From positions 2,356,001 to 2,420,000 of the forward strand of contig CAVSKK010000001.1 of assembly GCA_963728535.1 (NCBI GenBank): a stretch of DNA of 64,000 nt, read 5' to 3'. Under the pieces are notes generated by a model that saw nothing but the letters and a program-made list of their open reading frames with translations, had not been told where the DNA came from and did not search any database. Shown piece after piece: positions 24,780 through 33,699 of the stretch. Numbering within the stretch: the stretch's first letter is position 1; each line of letters begins with the position of its first letter. This DNA is from VAXT01 sp963728535. Lineage in GTDB: Bacteria > Actinomycetota > Thermoleophilia > Gaiellales > Gaiellaceae. The position numbers and the translations under genes were made by a program.

Positions 24780-26854
24780 GCGTGTCGAGGAGGACCTACC
24801 GTTCAGGGGCGGATCGGCTCGGCTCGGCCGGGCTCTTCCTGGCGCTCGTTGCCGCGGCTCCCGCCACCCTCGCTCTGGCTCGCTTGCTGCCGGAGCACGG
24901 CCCCGCGCTTGCACTGCGGTTGACGGCCGCCGCCGCCTGTGTGCTGCTCGTGCCCGGCGGAATCTTCGTGCGCGCGCTCGGCCGCCCGGCCGCCTTTGGC
25001 GTCGCGCTCGCAGCCTCGTTCGTGTGGAGCCTCGCCGCGCTCGCCGGCGCCCTCGCTCTCACGTTCGCCTTCGACGGGACGATCGAGACCACGCTCTGGC
25101 TGCTCGCCGGCTTCTCCGCAGCCGCGCTCGTTCCGGCGCTGATGCGCGCGCCGGTCGCCTCCGAGCCGACCGAGCGCAGGGCTGTTGCCGGCGTCGCCGC
25201 CGGAGGGGCAGTCTTCGCGGGCGCGGTCTGGTGGACGGCGAGCTCCATCTACGGCGACGGGCTGTTCCACCTGGGCCGGATCCGGAAGCTCGAGGCGTTC
25301 GACCTGATTTCGATCAACGTCGTCGACGAGTTCAAGCATGGCGGGCTTCACCCCGGCTACGCGTTCCCGGTCTGGCATTCGGCGGTTGCGCTCGTCGCCC
25401 GGATCGCAGACGTCGATCCCGCGCTCGCGCTCCGGCATCTGCCCGCGATCCTGACGCCGCTCGCGGTCGTTCTCGCCTACGCAGCGGGCGCGGCGCTCTT
25501 CCGCTCCTTCGGCGCTGGGGTCGCGACCGCGGCCGCCCAGGTTGGCCTGCTTGGATTCTCGCGCGCGGGCACGGGGTCGTTCGACTCCCTCGCCCTGCCG
25601 TCAACCGTGGCGCGCGTGCTGATCGCACCGGCACTGCTTGCGCTCGTCTTCTCGGTCGCGGCGGGCGGCCGGCGCCGAGGTGTGCTCTCGATCGCGGCCG
25701 CCTCACTCGCGCTTGCCCTCGTTCATCCGACCTACGCCTTCTTCGTCGCGGTGCCGCTCGCGGGCTTCCTGGTTGCGCGGTTCGTGCTGGCCACGAGCCG
25801 CCGGCGAGAGGTCGTGCGGGTCGCCGCCGCACTGCCCGCGGTGCTCGTGCCCGCCGGTCTCTACGCGCTCTGGTTGAAGCCGATCGTGGATCAGACCGCC
25901 TCGCACCAGCCCGATGCTGCGGAGCGCGCCCGCACGATTGCGCATTACTCGGGGCAGATCGATGTGATCGGCGACTTGCTGCGTCTCGCCCCGGAAGCGA
26001 TCTCAAACGGCGGCGCGATCGCCGTCGGCGGCCTGCTCGCGATCCCGCTCGCAGCTCTGGCGGGGCCGCGCCGCTGGGCTGCGTACGTGCTCGGCGGCTC
26101 GCTTGCAGTTCTCGGTCTGCTGCTCTTCCCGTGGGCGTTCGACCGGCTGTCAGACGCCGTCTCGGTCTCGCAGTCGCGTCGCCTGGCGGCCTTCCTGCCC
26201 ATCCCGTTCGCGTTGGCAGGCGCGGCAGCTCTGCTCGGCCGCCTCCGGTTCGCCGGCTGCCTGGCCGCGTTCGGCCTTGGGGGCCTGTTACAGCTCGCCT
26301 ATCCGGGTGAGTTCTCGTACACGCCCGTCCTCGGGGGCCCCGCGTGGCCGGTCTGGGTCGCGCTCGGCGGCGCGGCCGTGGGATTGGTCGTTGCCGCAGT
26401 CCTCCGTAGAGGGGTCCCCGAAGCTGGGCCGGCCTGGACCGCGGCGGTCGCGCTCTGCCTCGTCGCTCCGGTCGGGCTCGCCGGCATCGGCTACCTCAAG
26501 CAGGACGAGCCGGATCGCCTCCGGCTCACCCCCGGGCTCGTCGCGGCCCTTCGTACCGACGTACGGCCTCGGGAAGTCGTCTTCTCGGATCTCGAGACGA
26601 GTTACCGGATCGCGGGCTACGCGCCCGTCTACGTCTCAGCCGCCCCGCCTGCTCATGTCGCCAACACGAAAGAGAACAATCCCATGGAGCGGCGCGAGGA
26701 CGTCATCGACTTCCTTGGTTCCGGCAACCTCGCGATTCCGCGCCGCTACCACGCGGACTGGATCGTCGTCGCCCGGCACCGCTTTCGCCTCGATCTGCCG
26801 CTGCCGAAGATCTACGAGGACCGGCGCTTCGTCCTCTACAAGCTCAGTTCCTGA
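24776..26854 (+). CDS. Large polytopic membrane protein, GT-C-like
   Basis: The 692-residue protein has about fourteen to sixteen hydrophobic segments. The loop after the fifth contains WWTASSIYGDGLFHLGRI, and the acidic D next to H resembles the catalytic loop of GT-C transferases. A soluble C-terminal tail of about 140 residues (VVFSDLETSYRIAGYAPVYV) follows the last helix. This is like other large putative mannosyltransferases of actinobacteria, but no family motif is decisive. GTG 24776 overlaps the deacetylase stop (GTGA), making it the last gene of the operon begun at 18421. The tail overlaps the convergent M23-like gene by 11 bp. Confidence 0.6.
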   Translation: MSVSRRTYRSGADRLGSAGLFLALVAAAPATLALARLLPEHGPALALRLTAAAACVLLVPGGIFVRALGRPAAFGVALAASFVWSLAALAGALALTFAFDGTIETTLWLLAGFSAAALVPALMRAPVASEPTERRAVAGVAAGGAVFAGAVWWTASSIYGDGLFHLGRIRKLEAFDLISINVVDEFKHGGLHPGYAFPVWHSAVALVARIADVDPALALRHLPAILTPLAVVLAYAAGAALFRSFGAGVATAAAQVGLLGFSRAGTGSFDSLALPSTVARVLIAPALLALVFSVAAGGRRRGVLSIAAASLALALVHPTYAFFVAVPLAGFLVARFVLATSRRREVVRVAAALPAVLVPAGLYALWLKPIVDQTASHQPDAAERARTIAHYSGQIDVIGDLLRLAPEAISNGGAIAVGGLLAIPLAALAGPRRWAAYVLGGSLAVLGLLLFPWAFDRLSDAVSVSQSRRLAAFLPIPFALAGAAALLGRLRFAGCLAAFGLGGLLQLAYPGEFSYTPVLGGPAWPVWVALGGAAVGLVVAAVLRRGVPEAGPAWTAAVALCLVAPVGLAGIGYLKQDEPDRLRLTPGLVAALRTDVRPREVVFSDLETSYRIAGYAPVYVSAAPPAHVANTKENNPMERREDVIDFLGSGNLAIPRRYHADWIVVARHRFRLDLPLPKIYEDRRFVLYKLSS

Positions 26855-27734
26855 TCGTGAACGCGAACGACGCGTGGCCGAGGTTCTCCTGCTCGTCGAG
26901 CGCTTCGACCTGAAGCTCGTACGAGCCGTTGGGGAACAGTCCCGTCGCGAACTCGTGCGCCAAGTAGAACTCGTACCGGCCCGGGCGGTTGCTCTTGTTC
27001 TGGAACGTGCCGGGGGCGTAGACGAAGCCCCACACCGATTTCGCAAGCAGGAACGTCCGGAAATCGACCGGAGTCTCCCACGGCTTCACGGTGGTCTCAC
27101 CCTGGACGATCCGCCAGCGAATGTGGGCCGGCGCGAGCTTCGCCTGAGCCCACTCGGCGGGCAGCGGAGGGAGGGGCGGTGGGTCGAACGCGTCGATCGT
27201 GACGTCGACGAAGCCGGTCAGGTTCTCCGGGGCGACCGGGTTTCCGAACGAGTAGAAGGTGAGCTTCGGGATCTGGGGGACGGTGTCGTCGATGTAGGGG
27301 GCAAGCCCACCCAGCCGTAACGGGTTGATGTATCTCCCCTCGCGGTACTCGGCCAGATGCACGTGCTCCTTGCCGGGGACAACGTGACCGATGAGCTGGC
27401 GCTGGCGCACGAGCTGAGTGCTCCTGACGACCGGCATCACATGCCAGTAGGAGAGGCGATTTCCTCCGCGCTTCGGGTAGATCGTGATCCTCGTGCCACG
27501 GACGTATGCCCGGCCGCCTTGGATCGCATACACCGGCTGGAGATCCTCGGCGACGATGTCCACGCCGAAGTGGAAGCTCCTCTCGACGTTGGACAGCCGG
27601 GGGTCGTTGAAGTACCCGCGGATTGCGTGCTGCTGGAAGAAGGGCCGCAGCGGCCACGAGTACGCAGAGGCCGTTGCCGGTGCGAGCAGTCCCACGACAG
27701 CGCTAACCAGGAGGAACCGCAGGATTCGGTTCAC
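26844..27734 (-). CDS. Secreted M23/LytM-like protein
   Basis: The 296-residue protein has a signal peptide (VNRILRFLLVSAVVGLLAPATASA). The first half of the mature part has HFGVDIVAE and EHVHLAEY. Their spacing matches the HxxxD and HxH zinc ligands of M23/LytM endopeptidases, though a Gly-rich core typical of the family is weak. The second half is a beta-rich domain without motifs that I recognise. It would act in the envelope, perhaps trimming peptidoglycan where glycan is anchored. GTG 27734 is the start; a near-miss box (TACAACT) sits upstream. It is convergent with, and overlaps by 11 bp, the gene at 24776. Confidence 0.65.
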   Translation of the reverse strand: MNRILRFLLVSAVVGLLAPATASAYSWPLRPFFQQHAIRGYFNDPRLSNVERSFHFGVDIVAEDLQPVYAIQGGRAYVRGTRITIYPKRGGNRLSYWHVMPVVRSTQLVRQRQLIGHVVPGKEHVHLAEYREGRYINPLRLGGLAPYIDDTVPQIPKLTFYSFGNPVAPENLTGFVDVTIDAFDPPPLPPLPAEWAQAKLAPAHIRWRIVQGETTVKPWETPVDFRTFLLAKSVWGFVYAPGTFQNKSNRPGRYEFYLAHEFATGLFPNGSYELQVEALDEQENLGHASFAFTIRN

Positions 27735-27815
27735 GCGCGGAGTTGTACCAGCGGGAGGCGTCGACTCGGGCTCGCCATGGCGTTCGAGAAGGCCGGTTGG
27801 ACCGGCGCGTCCGGC

Positions 27816-27821
27816 TAACGT
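27816..27821 (+). promoter_or_regulatory. -10 element TAACGT, GT4 gene
   Basis: TAACGT ends 9 nt before ATG 27831, in a 96-bp divergent spacer that shows nothing else clear. Confidence 0.55.
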
Positions 27822-27830
27822 AGGCGCCCG

Positions 27831-29075
27831 ATGAGGGTGCTCTTGATCACGACGTACTTCCCGCCGGCGGGCGGCGGCGGCGTCGCGCGTCCCCTCAAGC
27901 TTGCGTCGCACCTGCCCGAGCTCGGATTCGAGACCCACGTCCTCGCGCCGGACGACTCGAAATGGTTAGCGCGCGACGACGAGCTCGAGATTCCGCCGCA
28001 GGTGCGCGTCCACCGAGCGCGCTACGTCGGCCCGCGAGGACGGCTGCCGGGCGAGGAGCTGCACGGGCTTTCCGGTACCGACCGCGCGCTGCGGCAGGCC
28101 GCGCTCTTTTCACGCCGCCTGTTGATCCCGGACGCGTTCGTGAGCTGGGGGCTGACCGCGATCCCGGCGGCCACGCGCATCGTTCGCGAGGAGGGGATCG
28201 ATGTCGTCGTCACGACGTCGCCGCCGCCTTCCGTCAACCTGATCGGGGCCGCCGTCAAGCAGGCGACGGGCGTCCCCTGGGTCGCCGACCTGCGCGACTC
28301 GATTGCCGCCAATCCCGACCGGCGGGTGGAACGGCTCTCGGTACGGATCAAGGAAAGCGGCCAGGCGCTCGTGGCCCGACTCGTCGCCAACCGCGCCGAC
28401 GCCGTCGTCACCGTCTCGGAGGCGATCTCGCAGGAGATGCGCGACCTCGGCGCGGAGCTGGTCGAGACGATCCCGAACGGCTGCGACTTCGACGACTTCG
28501 AGGGGCTCGAGTACCGCCGCGGCGAACGCTTCCGGATCACGCATACGGGCACGTTCTTCGGGCACCGCGACCCGAGGCCGTTCCTGACCGCGCTCGCGAA
28601 GACCGACGGTGATGTCGTCGCTCGCTTCGTCGGCGGCCTGCGGTCAGCCGATCGCGAGTTCGCAGAAGGGCTCGGGCTCGGCGACCGTCTCGAAGTGATC
28701 CCACAACTGCCGCGGCGCTCCGCGCTCGAGCTTCAGCGCGACTCGGACGCGCTTCTCCTCCTGCTCCCGGAGGCCGGGGGTCGAGGCCGCACAGTGCCCT
28801 CCGGAAAGATCTTCGAGTACCTCGCCGCCGAGCGGCCGATCCTCGCTGCCGTCCCGACGGACGGTGTCGCTGCCGAGCTCGTCCGCCGAGCCGACGCCGG
28901 GGTCGTCGTGGCCCCGGACGACGTCGCGGGGCTGCACTCGGCGATCGCAGGGCTACGCGCGCGCTGGGAGGCCGGCGCGCTCGACGGGGGAAGCCTCTCG
29001 CCGGAGCTACGAGAGCAGCTTTCGCGCCACACCCGTTCAGGCGAGTTCGCCGAGCTACTCGGGAGCTTCCGCTGA
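27831..29075 (+). CDS. GT4-family glycosyltransferase (WbuB-like)
   Basis: The 414-residue GT-B enzyme opens with LITTYFPPAGGGGVARPLK, the glycine-rich acceptor loop typical of this GT4 group. It carries WVADLRD at the end of the N-domain and PSGKIFEYLAAERPIL at the donor site. The same two signatures recur in the GT4s at 37269 and 58860, so the three are probably related by duplication. Members such as WbuB transfer N-acetylated amino sugars to lipid-linked acceptors. The ATG is preceded by a TAACGT box and no ribosome-binding site. Confidence 0.83.
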   Translation: MRVLLITTYFPPAGGGGVARPLKLASHLPELGFETHVLAPDDSKWLARDDELEIPPQVRVHRARYVGPRGRLPGEELHGLSGTDRALRQAALFSRRLLIPDAFVSWGLTAIPAATRIVREEGIDVVVTTSPPPSVNLIGAAVKQATGVPWVADLRDSIAANPDRRVERLSVRIKESGQALVARLVANRADAVVTVSEAISQEMRDLGAELVETIPNGCDFDDFEGLEYRRGERFRITHTGTFFGHRDPRPFLTALAKTDGDVVARFVGGLRSADREFAEGLGLGDRLEVIPQLPRRSALELQRDSDALLLLLPEAGGRGRTVPSGKIFEYLAAERPILAAVPTDGVAAELVRRADAGVVVAPDDVAGLHSAIAGLRARWEAGALDGGSLSPELREQLSRHTRSGEFAELLGSFR

Positions 29076-29089
29076 GCACTCGGGGAACC

Positions 29090-30430
29090 TTGCAAGAGAC
29101 TGTTGCGAGCTCCCGGGGGCGCCTCGTCGCGTTTCTCTTCCTGGCGACAATGTTCTCGGTCTCGTTCCAGAGCGTGTTCTGGAACGTCGCCGGGCGCGTG
29201 AACCTTGCCGACGTGCTGGCAGTGCTCTTCCTCGTCGCCTTTGTCGCGAGCCGGATCTGGAGGCGCGACGCACTGGTGCCGCCGACGACGCTCGCCGTGC
29301 TCGGCTTCGCCCTTGCTCTGTTCGTCGTCTACCTGTTCAGCTTCTTCAATCTCGAGACGAACGAGGCGCTCTCGTTGTACGAGAAGGGGCTGACGAAGTT
29401 CCTGATCCACTTCGCCTTCGTCGCGGCGGGCGTCGCCTACCTCGCGCGGCGTTCCGAGCGCTTCTACTGGCGGACGCTCGGGTGGTTCGTCGCCGGCTTC
29501 GCGGCGAATGCGGCGTACGGTCTGCTCCAGCTCGCCGCCACACTCGCCGGGCAGAACCTCGACGCTCTCGTCCTCAATCCGATCACCGGCGGCGCGGCGT
29601 CGATCAACATCTGGGGAGCGGTGGGCTCGTCGAGCGTCTACCGCGTGAACGCTCTGACCGGCGACGCGAACCATCTCGGGGTGATGCTCATCGTCCCGCT
29701 ACTGCTCGTGGTCCCCATCTACCTGCGCCTCGAGCGAGGCCACAGGCTGCGCGTTCCGCTCGCCGTCCTGCTCGGTTTCCTCCTACTCATGGAGATCTCG
29801 ACACTTTCCCGGAGCGGGCTCCTGGGCCTCGTAGTCGGAGGTGCCGTGCTCGCCGTCGTCTACCGGCCCCTGCTCGTCACGCGGGCTCTGCTCGTCCCGC
29901 TCGGGGCCGTGGCCGCGCTGCTCGGGATCGTGGTCGTGCGGCGGCTCGACTACTTCTCGAACGTCCTCCACGCTCGGCTGCAGACGGGCGGCTCCGGCAC
30001 GGCGCTGCACTTCCAGGTGTACGACTTCATCCCGCAGACGATCCACGCGCACCCGTTGTTCGGCTTCGGGCCGAACACGTTCTCGGTCTACTTCGAGTTC
30101 GTGACGGGGCGGACGCAATGGGGCGCGCACTCCTATTACGTCGCGACGATCGTCGAGACCGGGCTCGTCGGGGCGATCGTCTTCGCGCTCTTCCTCGTCT
30201 ACGTCTTCCACCGGCTAGGGGTCGCGAGGAGGGTTGGGCGCACGCTCGCCGCAGCGGGCGATCCGGTCGCCGCGCGGGTGCGGCCGGTTGCCTGGGGGCT
30301 GACGGCTGCGCTCGTCGGGACGATCGCGGCGAACGCGTTCTACCTGACGATGCAGTTCTATTACTTCTACGCCCTCGCGCTGCTTGCATTGGCGACTCCG
30401 ATCGTCTTCGGTCGCCGGCTCGAGGCTTGA
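29090..30430 (+). CDS. O-antigen ligase/polymerase-like membrane protein
   Basis: The 446-residue protein has about eleven membrane helices. The periplasmic loop between the last groups contains IHAHPLFGFGPNTFS and WGAHSYYVATIVETG, a clear Wzy_C pattern (PLxGxGxNxF, then H). It would join the finished glycan to a carrier or polymerise repeat units. TTG 29090 is the start, 14 bp after the GT4 stop. The stop overlaps the next GT4 as TTGA. It differs in length and motif from the polymerase-like protein at 11398, so one may act as polymerase and the other as ligase. Confidence 0.83.
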   Translation: MQETVASSRGRLVAFLFLATMFSVSFQSVFWNVAGRVNLADVLAVLFLVAFVASRIWRRDALVPPTTLAVLGFALALFVVYLFSFFNLETNEALSLYEKGLTKFLIHFAFVAAGVAYLARRSERFYWRTLGWFVAGFAANAAYGLLQLAATLAGQNLDALVLNPITGGAASINIWGAVGSSSVYRVNALTGDANHLGVMLIVPLLLVVPIYLRLERGHRLRVPLAVLLGFLLLMEISTLSRSGLLGLVVGGAVLAVVYRPLLVTRALLVPLGAVAALLGIVVVRRLDYFSNVLHARLQTGGSGTALHFQVYDFIPQTIHAHPLFGFGPNTFSVYFEFVTGRTQWGAHSYYVATIVETGLVGAIVFALFLVYVFHRLGVARRVGRTLAAAGDPVAARVRPVAWGLTAALVGTIAANAFYLTMQFYYFYALALLALATPIVFGRRLEA

Positions 30431-31437
30431 AAGTCGCGGTCCTCACCACGTCGTACCCGCGGCACGCGGGCGACGTCGCGGGGCTCTTCGTCGCCGATCA
30501 GGTGGAGCACATTCGCGAGCGGGGCGTCGAAGTGGAAGTCGTGTCGCCGGCGAGCTTCCGGCATTACGGCATCGCCTACGGGGCCGGCGTCGCAGGAAAC
30601 CTGCGCACCCGTCCCTACCTTGCGCTCGGGCTTCCCCTGATGCTCGGCGGCTTCGCGCGTGCCGCCCGTCGCGCTGCCGAGGACGCCGATCTCGTGCACG
30701 CACACTGGCTCCCGGCCGGGGCCGTCGCGCTGACGACACGCAAGCCGTTCGTCGTGCAGGTGTGGGGGACGGACGTGGAGCTCGCCCGTCGCGTGCCTGG
30801 CCTGGCCAGGCGGGTTCTGCGCCGCGCGCGACTTGTGATCGCCCCGTCGGCGGCGCTTGCCGATGAGGCCCTCCGGCTGGGCGCGCGAGACGTGCGCACG
30901 ATCCCGGGCGGCGTCGACCTGCCGGACCACGTCGGCGAGGAGGCCGAGCCGCCGGAGATTCTGTTCGCCGGGAGGCTCTCGCCGGAGAAGGGCATCCGCG
31001 AGCTGGTTGCTGCCGCCGACGGTCACCCGCTCGTCGTTGCGGGCGACGGCCCACTTCGCAAAGAGGTACCGGGTGCGCTCGGCTTCGTCCCGCACGACGA
31101 GCTCGAGCGGCTCTACGAGCGGGCCGCGGTCGTCGCCTGCCCGTCACATCGAGAAGGCTTCGGCGTCGTGTGTGCGGAGGCGATGGCCCACGGCCGGCCT
31201 GTGGTCGCCGGAGACGTCGGCGGCCTGCGCGATCTCGTCGTCCACGAAGAGACGGGCCTACTCGTCCCGCCGCGCGACGTGGGTGCGCTGCGTACGGCGA
31301 TCGAGCGCCTCCTCGCCGATCGGGAGCTTCGTCGCCGCCTGGGGGAAGCCGGCCGCGCCCGGATCGCAGAGCGCTTCACCTGGCAGCGCTTCGCCGACGA
31401 GACGTTGCGCGCCTACGGGGACGCCACCGCAGTCTGA
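30427..31437 (+). CDS. GT4-family glycosyltransferase
   Basis: The 336-residue GT-B enzyme has VLTTSYPRHAGDVAGLFV at the acceptor side, DLVHAHWLPAG, and donor-site signatures ILFAGRLSPEKGI and SHREGFGVVCAEAMAHGRPV (the E-x7-E motif). The TTG at 30427 overlaps the previous stop (TTGA). Typical members add mannose, glucose or GlcNAc; the sugar cannot be read here. The following nucleotidyltransferase has its own promoter, so this gene ends its operon. Confidence 0.85.
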   Translation: MKVAVLTTSYPRHAGDVAGLFVADQVEHIRERGVEVEVVSPASFRHYGIAYGAGVAGNLRTRPYLALGLPLMLGGFARAARRAAEDADLVHAHWLPAGAVALTTRKPFVVQVWGTDVELARRVPGLARRVLRRARLVIAPSAALADEALRLGARDVRTIPGGVDLPDHVGEEAEPPEILFAGRLSPEKGIRELVAAADGHPLVVAGDGPLRKEVPGALGFVPHDELERLYERAAVVACPSHREGFGVVCAEAMAHGRPVVAGDVGGLRDLVVHEETGLLVPPRDVGALRTAIERLLADRELRRRLGEAGRARIAERFTWQRFADETLRAYGDATAV

Positions 31438-31461
31438 CGGGGCTCAAGGCCTGACCGAATG

Positions 31462-31467
31462 TAGCCT
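31462..31467 (+). promoter_or_regulatory. -10 element TAGCCT, nucleotidyltransferase
   Basis: TAGCCT ends 8 nt before ATG 31476, supporting that ATG over the in-frame TTG at 31467. Confidence 0.5.
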
Positions 31468-31475
31468 TGCGCCTG

Positions 31476-32183
31476 ATGAAGGCGGTCATCCTCGCCGGTG
31501 GGCAGGGCATGCGCCTTCGCCCGTACACGACGATCCTCCCCAAGGCGCTTGTTCCGGTCGGCGATCGCCCGATCCTGGAGCACATCCTCCGCCGGCTGCA
31601 TGCCTGCGGCGTGCGCGAGGTCGAGCTCTGCGTCGGGCACCTGGGCGAGCTGATCCAGGTCTACTTCTCGCAGGCGACCGCTCTCCCGGACGACCTCGAG
31701 CTCCGCTGGCACTGGGAGCAAGAGCCACTCGGGACGGCCGGCGCCTTGCGCATAGTCCCCGGCCTCTCCGGCACGTTCATCGCGATGAACGGGGACATCC
31801 TGACGACGCTCGACTACCGGGAGCTGGTCGCCTTCCACGAGCAGGAAGAAGCCACGCTCACCGTCGCGACCCACACGAAGAGCGTCCAGATCGATCTCGG
31901 GGTGATCGAGTCCGAGGACAACCGCATCGTCGGCTATCGCGAGAAGCCTTCTCTCGACTACGACGTGAGCATGGGCATCTACGCCTACGACGAACGGGTG
32001 CTCGAGTACCTGCCGAAGAGCGGGCCGTTCCAGTTCCCGGAAATCGTGCACCGGCTGGTCGATGCCGGTGAGAAGGTCGCCACCTTCCGCAGCGATGCCG
32101 AGTGGTTCGACATCGGCACGCCCGACGAGCACCAGCGCGCCGTCGAGGCGGTCGAGGCGACGCCGGAAGTGTTCTGGTCGTGA
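31476..32183 (+). CDS. NDP-sugar pyrophosphorylase (RmlA/GMP-PP family)
   Basis: The 235-residue protein has the nucleotidyltransferase core: AVILAGGQGMRLRPYT with LPKALVPVGDRP for nucleotide and phosphate binding, EPLGTAGAL, and AMNGDIL for the metal-binding Asp. It lacks the C-terminal beta-helix of bifunctional enzymes. It makes an NDP-sugar from a sugar-1-phosphate and an NTP; whether glucose, mannose or another sugar is undecided. It is the only such enzyme in the window, so it may prime the dehydratase or GDP-fucose-like branch. It overlaps the next methyltransferase as GTGA. Confidence 0.85.
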   Translation: MKAVILAGGQGMRLRPYTTILPKALVPVGDRPILEHILRRLHACGVREVELCVGHLGELIQVYFSQATALPDDLELRWHWEQEPLGTAGALRIVPGLSGTFIAMNGDILTTLDYRELVAFHEQEEATLTVATHTKSVQIDLGVIESEDNRIVGYREKPSLDYDVSMGIYAYDERVLEYLPKSGPFQFPEIVHRLVDAGEKVATFRSDAEWFDIGTPDEHQRAVEAVEATPEVFWS

Positions 32184-32860
32184 GCGAAGCCGAGCTCGAC
32201 GAGGCCCGCGCCGCATACCGCGCCCGCGCCGGCGAAACGCACCCGTATCACTGGGAGAACCCCGGCTACGTCTTCTTCATGCAGAGCGTCGAGCGCTCCC
32301 TCCTCCGCGCTCTCGCCGCGGCCGGAGTGCCGCTCGCGGATGCGCGCGTCCTCGACGTTGGCTGCGGCACCGGCTACTACCTGCACCGGCTGCGCGACTA
32401 CGGCGCGGGCGAGTGTCACGGGATCGACCTGCTCGAGGAGCGGGTCGCGGAAGGCCGCGAGCGCTACCCGGCGCTGGAGCTGCAGGTCGGAAACGCGGCC
32501 GAGCTGCCGTTCGCCGACGGTGAGTTCGACCTCGTCACTCAGTTCACGTGCCTCTCCTCGATCCTCGACGACAACGTTCGCCTCGCCGCGGCGCAGGAGA
32601 TGCGCCGCGTGGCGGGCGGCGCGGTCCTCTCGTTCGACCTACGTGACCGAGGGCTCCCCGGACGGACGAAGGGCGCCCGGGGCACAGTTGCTCTCGACGC
32701 GGCCGAGCTACGCCGGCTCTTCGGCGAGCCTGCCCTGCTGCGGCGCACTGCGCTTCGCTTCGAACTCGCGCAGCTTCTCGGTCGTCACCGGGCCGTGGCG
32801 TCGGCGCTGGCCGCGTTGCCGCCGCTGCGGAGTCACCTGATCGGCATCTGGCGGGTCTAG
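32180..32860 (+). CDS. SAM-dependent methyltransferase
   Basis: The 226-residue protein has motif I VLDVGCGTGYYLHRL and a post-I acidic GIDLLEE, with ELPFADGEFDLVTQF at strand 4. These are typical of Methyltransf_11 enzymes. The N-terminal HPYHWENPGYVFF precedes the fold and resembles sugar methyltransferases of glycan loci. GTG 32180 overlaps the nucleotidyltransferase stop, so the pair is co-translated. The stop shares CTAG with the next, convergent methyltransferase. Confidence 0.8.
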   Translation: MSEAELDEARAAYRARAGETHPYHWENPGYVFFMQSVERSLLRALAAAGVPLADARVLDVGCGTGYYLHRLRDYGAGECHGIDLLEERVAEGRERYPALELQVGNAAELPFADGEFDLVTQFTCLSSILDDNVRLAAAQEMRRVAGGAVLSFDLRDRGLPGRTKGARGTVALDAAELRRLFGEPALLRRTALRFELAQLLGRHRAVASALAALPPLRSHLIGIWRV

Positions 32861-33666
32861 GGCTCGCCGGCGTTGGCTGGGGAGCGATCCGCGACGCGGT
32901 AGACCCCCATGAAGTACGCGCTCCAGGCGCCTCCGTTCGCCCGCCGGACGAAGCGCGCCTCCTTTCGCTCGAAGAGCCTCGACAGGTAGCGCAGCGACTG
33001 CGCGAGGATGCGATCGCCGAGTTTCCGGCTCTCGCTGCGCCAGAACATGCCCGGATCGAAGCCCCCGAGATGCGCGCGCAAGAGGCGGTGCAGCTCGAGC
33101 TCCCGCTCGAACCGGTCCCAGGTGGACTCGTGCGTCGCTTGTGCGTGGTGCTTCGAGAAGAACCACGGCGAGAGGCGTCGCATGAGCGGGCCGTTGATAC
33201 CCGCGAGATTCGGGACGCCGAGGATGAGCAGCCCGTTCGGTGCGACGAAGTCGAGATGGGCGCGGACCGTCGTCGTCACGTCGTCGAAGTGCTCGACCAG
33301 CCCCAGGGAGTAGACGACGTCGAACTTCGGTAGCTCCGGCGGCGGGTCGAACATGTCGCCTTCGACGACCTCGGCTGGGAGCCCGAGGAGCTCGAAGTTC
33401 TCGCGCGCCTTCGCACAGCCGACCGGCGAGCTGTCGAAGATCGTGATGGCATGGCCGAGCTCGCGCTGGACGTAGGCGGCGTACTGGCCGGGAGCGCCTC
33501 CGATCTCGAGCACCGAGAGAGTGGTTTCCGAGCGCAGGAAGCGATCGAAGACGTCGGTGATCTCGCGGACGAGGAACCCGCTCGACTTCGTGATCTCGAC
33601 GGGAAGTCGCAGCGACGCCCAGTACTCGTCCCAGAACGCCTCGTCGGTGAGGTGCGCGACCGACAC
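32857..33666 (-). CDS. SAM-dependent methyltransferase
   Basis: The 269-residue protein has LEIGGAPGQYAAYV as motif I, ITIFDSS at strand 2 and DVVYSLGLVEHFDD at strand 4. The C-terminal part (WFFSKHHAQATHE, ELHRLLRAHLGG) is longer than the minimal fold. The GTG at 33666 has a CATACT box 6 nt upstream. Its stop overlaps that of the preceding plus-strand methyltransferase in CTAG. Sequence similarity between the two neighbours is limited to the shared fold, so they are not a simple duplication. Confidence 0.8.
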   Translation of the reverse strand: MSVAHLTDEAFWDEYWASLRLPVEITKSSGFLVREITDVFDRFLRSETTLSVLEIGGAPGQYAAYVQRELGHAITIFDSSPVGCAKARENFELLGLPAEVVEGDMFDPPPELPKFDVVYSLGLVEHFDDVTTTVRAHLDFVAPNGLLILGVPNLAGINGPLMRRLSPWFFSKHHAQATHESTWDRFERELELHRLLRAHLGGFDPGMFWRSESRKLGDRILAQSLRYLSRLFERKEARFVRRANGGAWSAYFMGVYRVADRSPANAGEP

Positions 33667-33672
33667 CGGATG

Positions 33673-33678
33673 AGTATG
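33673..33678 (-). promoter_or_regulatory. Weak -10 element CATACT, methyltransferase
   Basis: The minus strand reads CATACT 6 nt before GTG 33666. It keeps the A2 and T6 of TANNNT but not T1. Confidence 0.35.
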
Positions 33679-33699
33679 ACCGGCGGCTTCGCGTGTGGT

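Noticed and set aside
24748..26310. Open frame of 520 codons in another plus frame inside the membrane protein gene
   Set aside because: It is an Arg-rich composition artefact; the overlapping frame has membrane helices and a coupled start.
28864..30426. Long upstream extension of the GT4 at 30427
   Set aside because: The extension shadows the GT4 and O-antigen ligase-like genes and has no motif. The GT4 domain begins at the TTG in a TTGA overlap.
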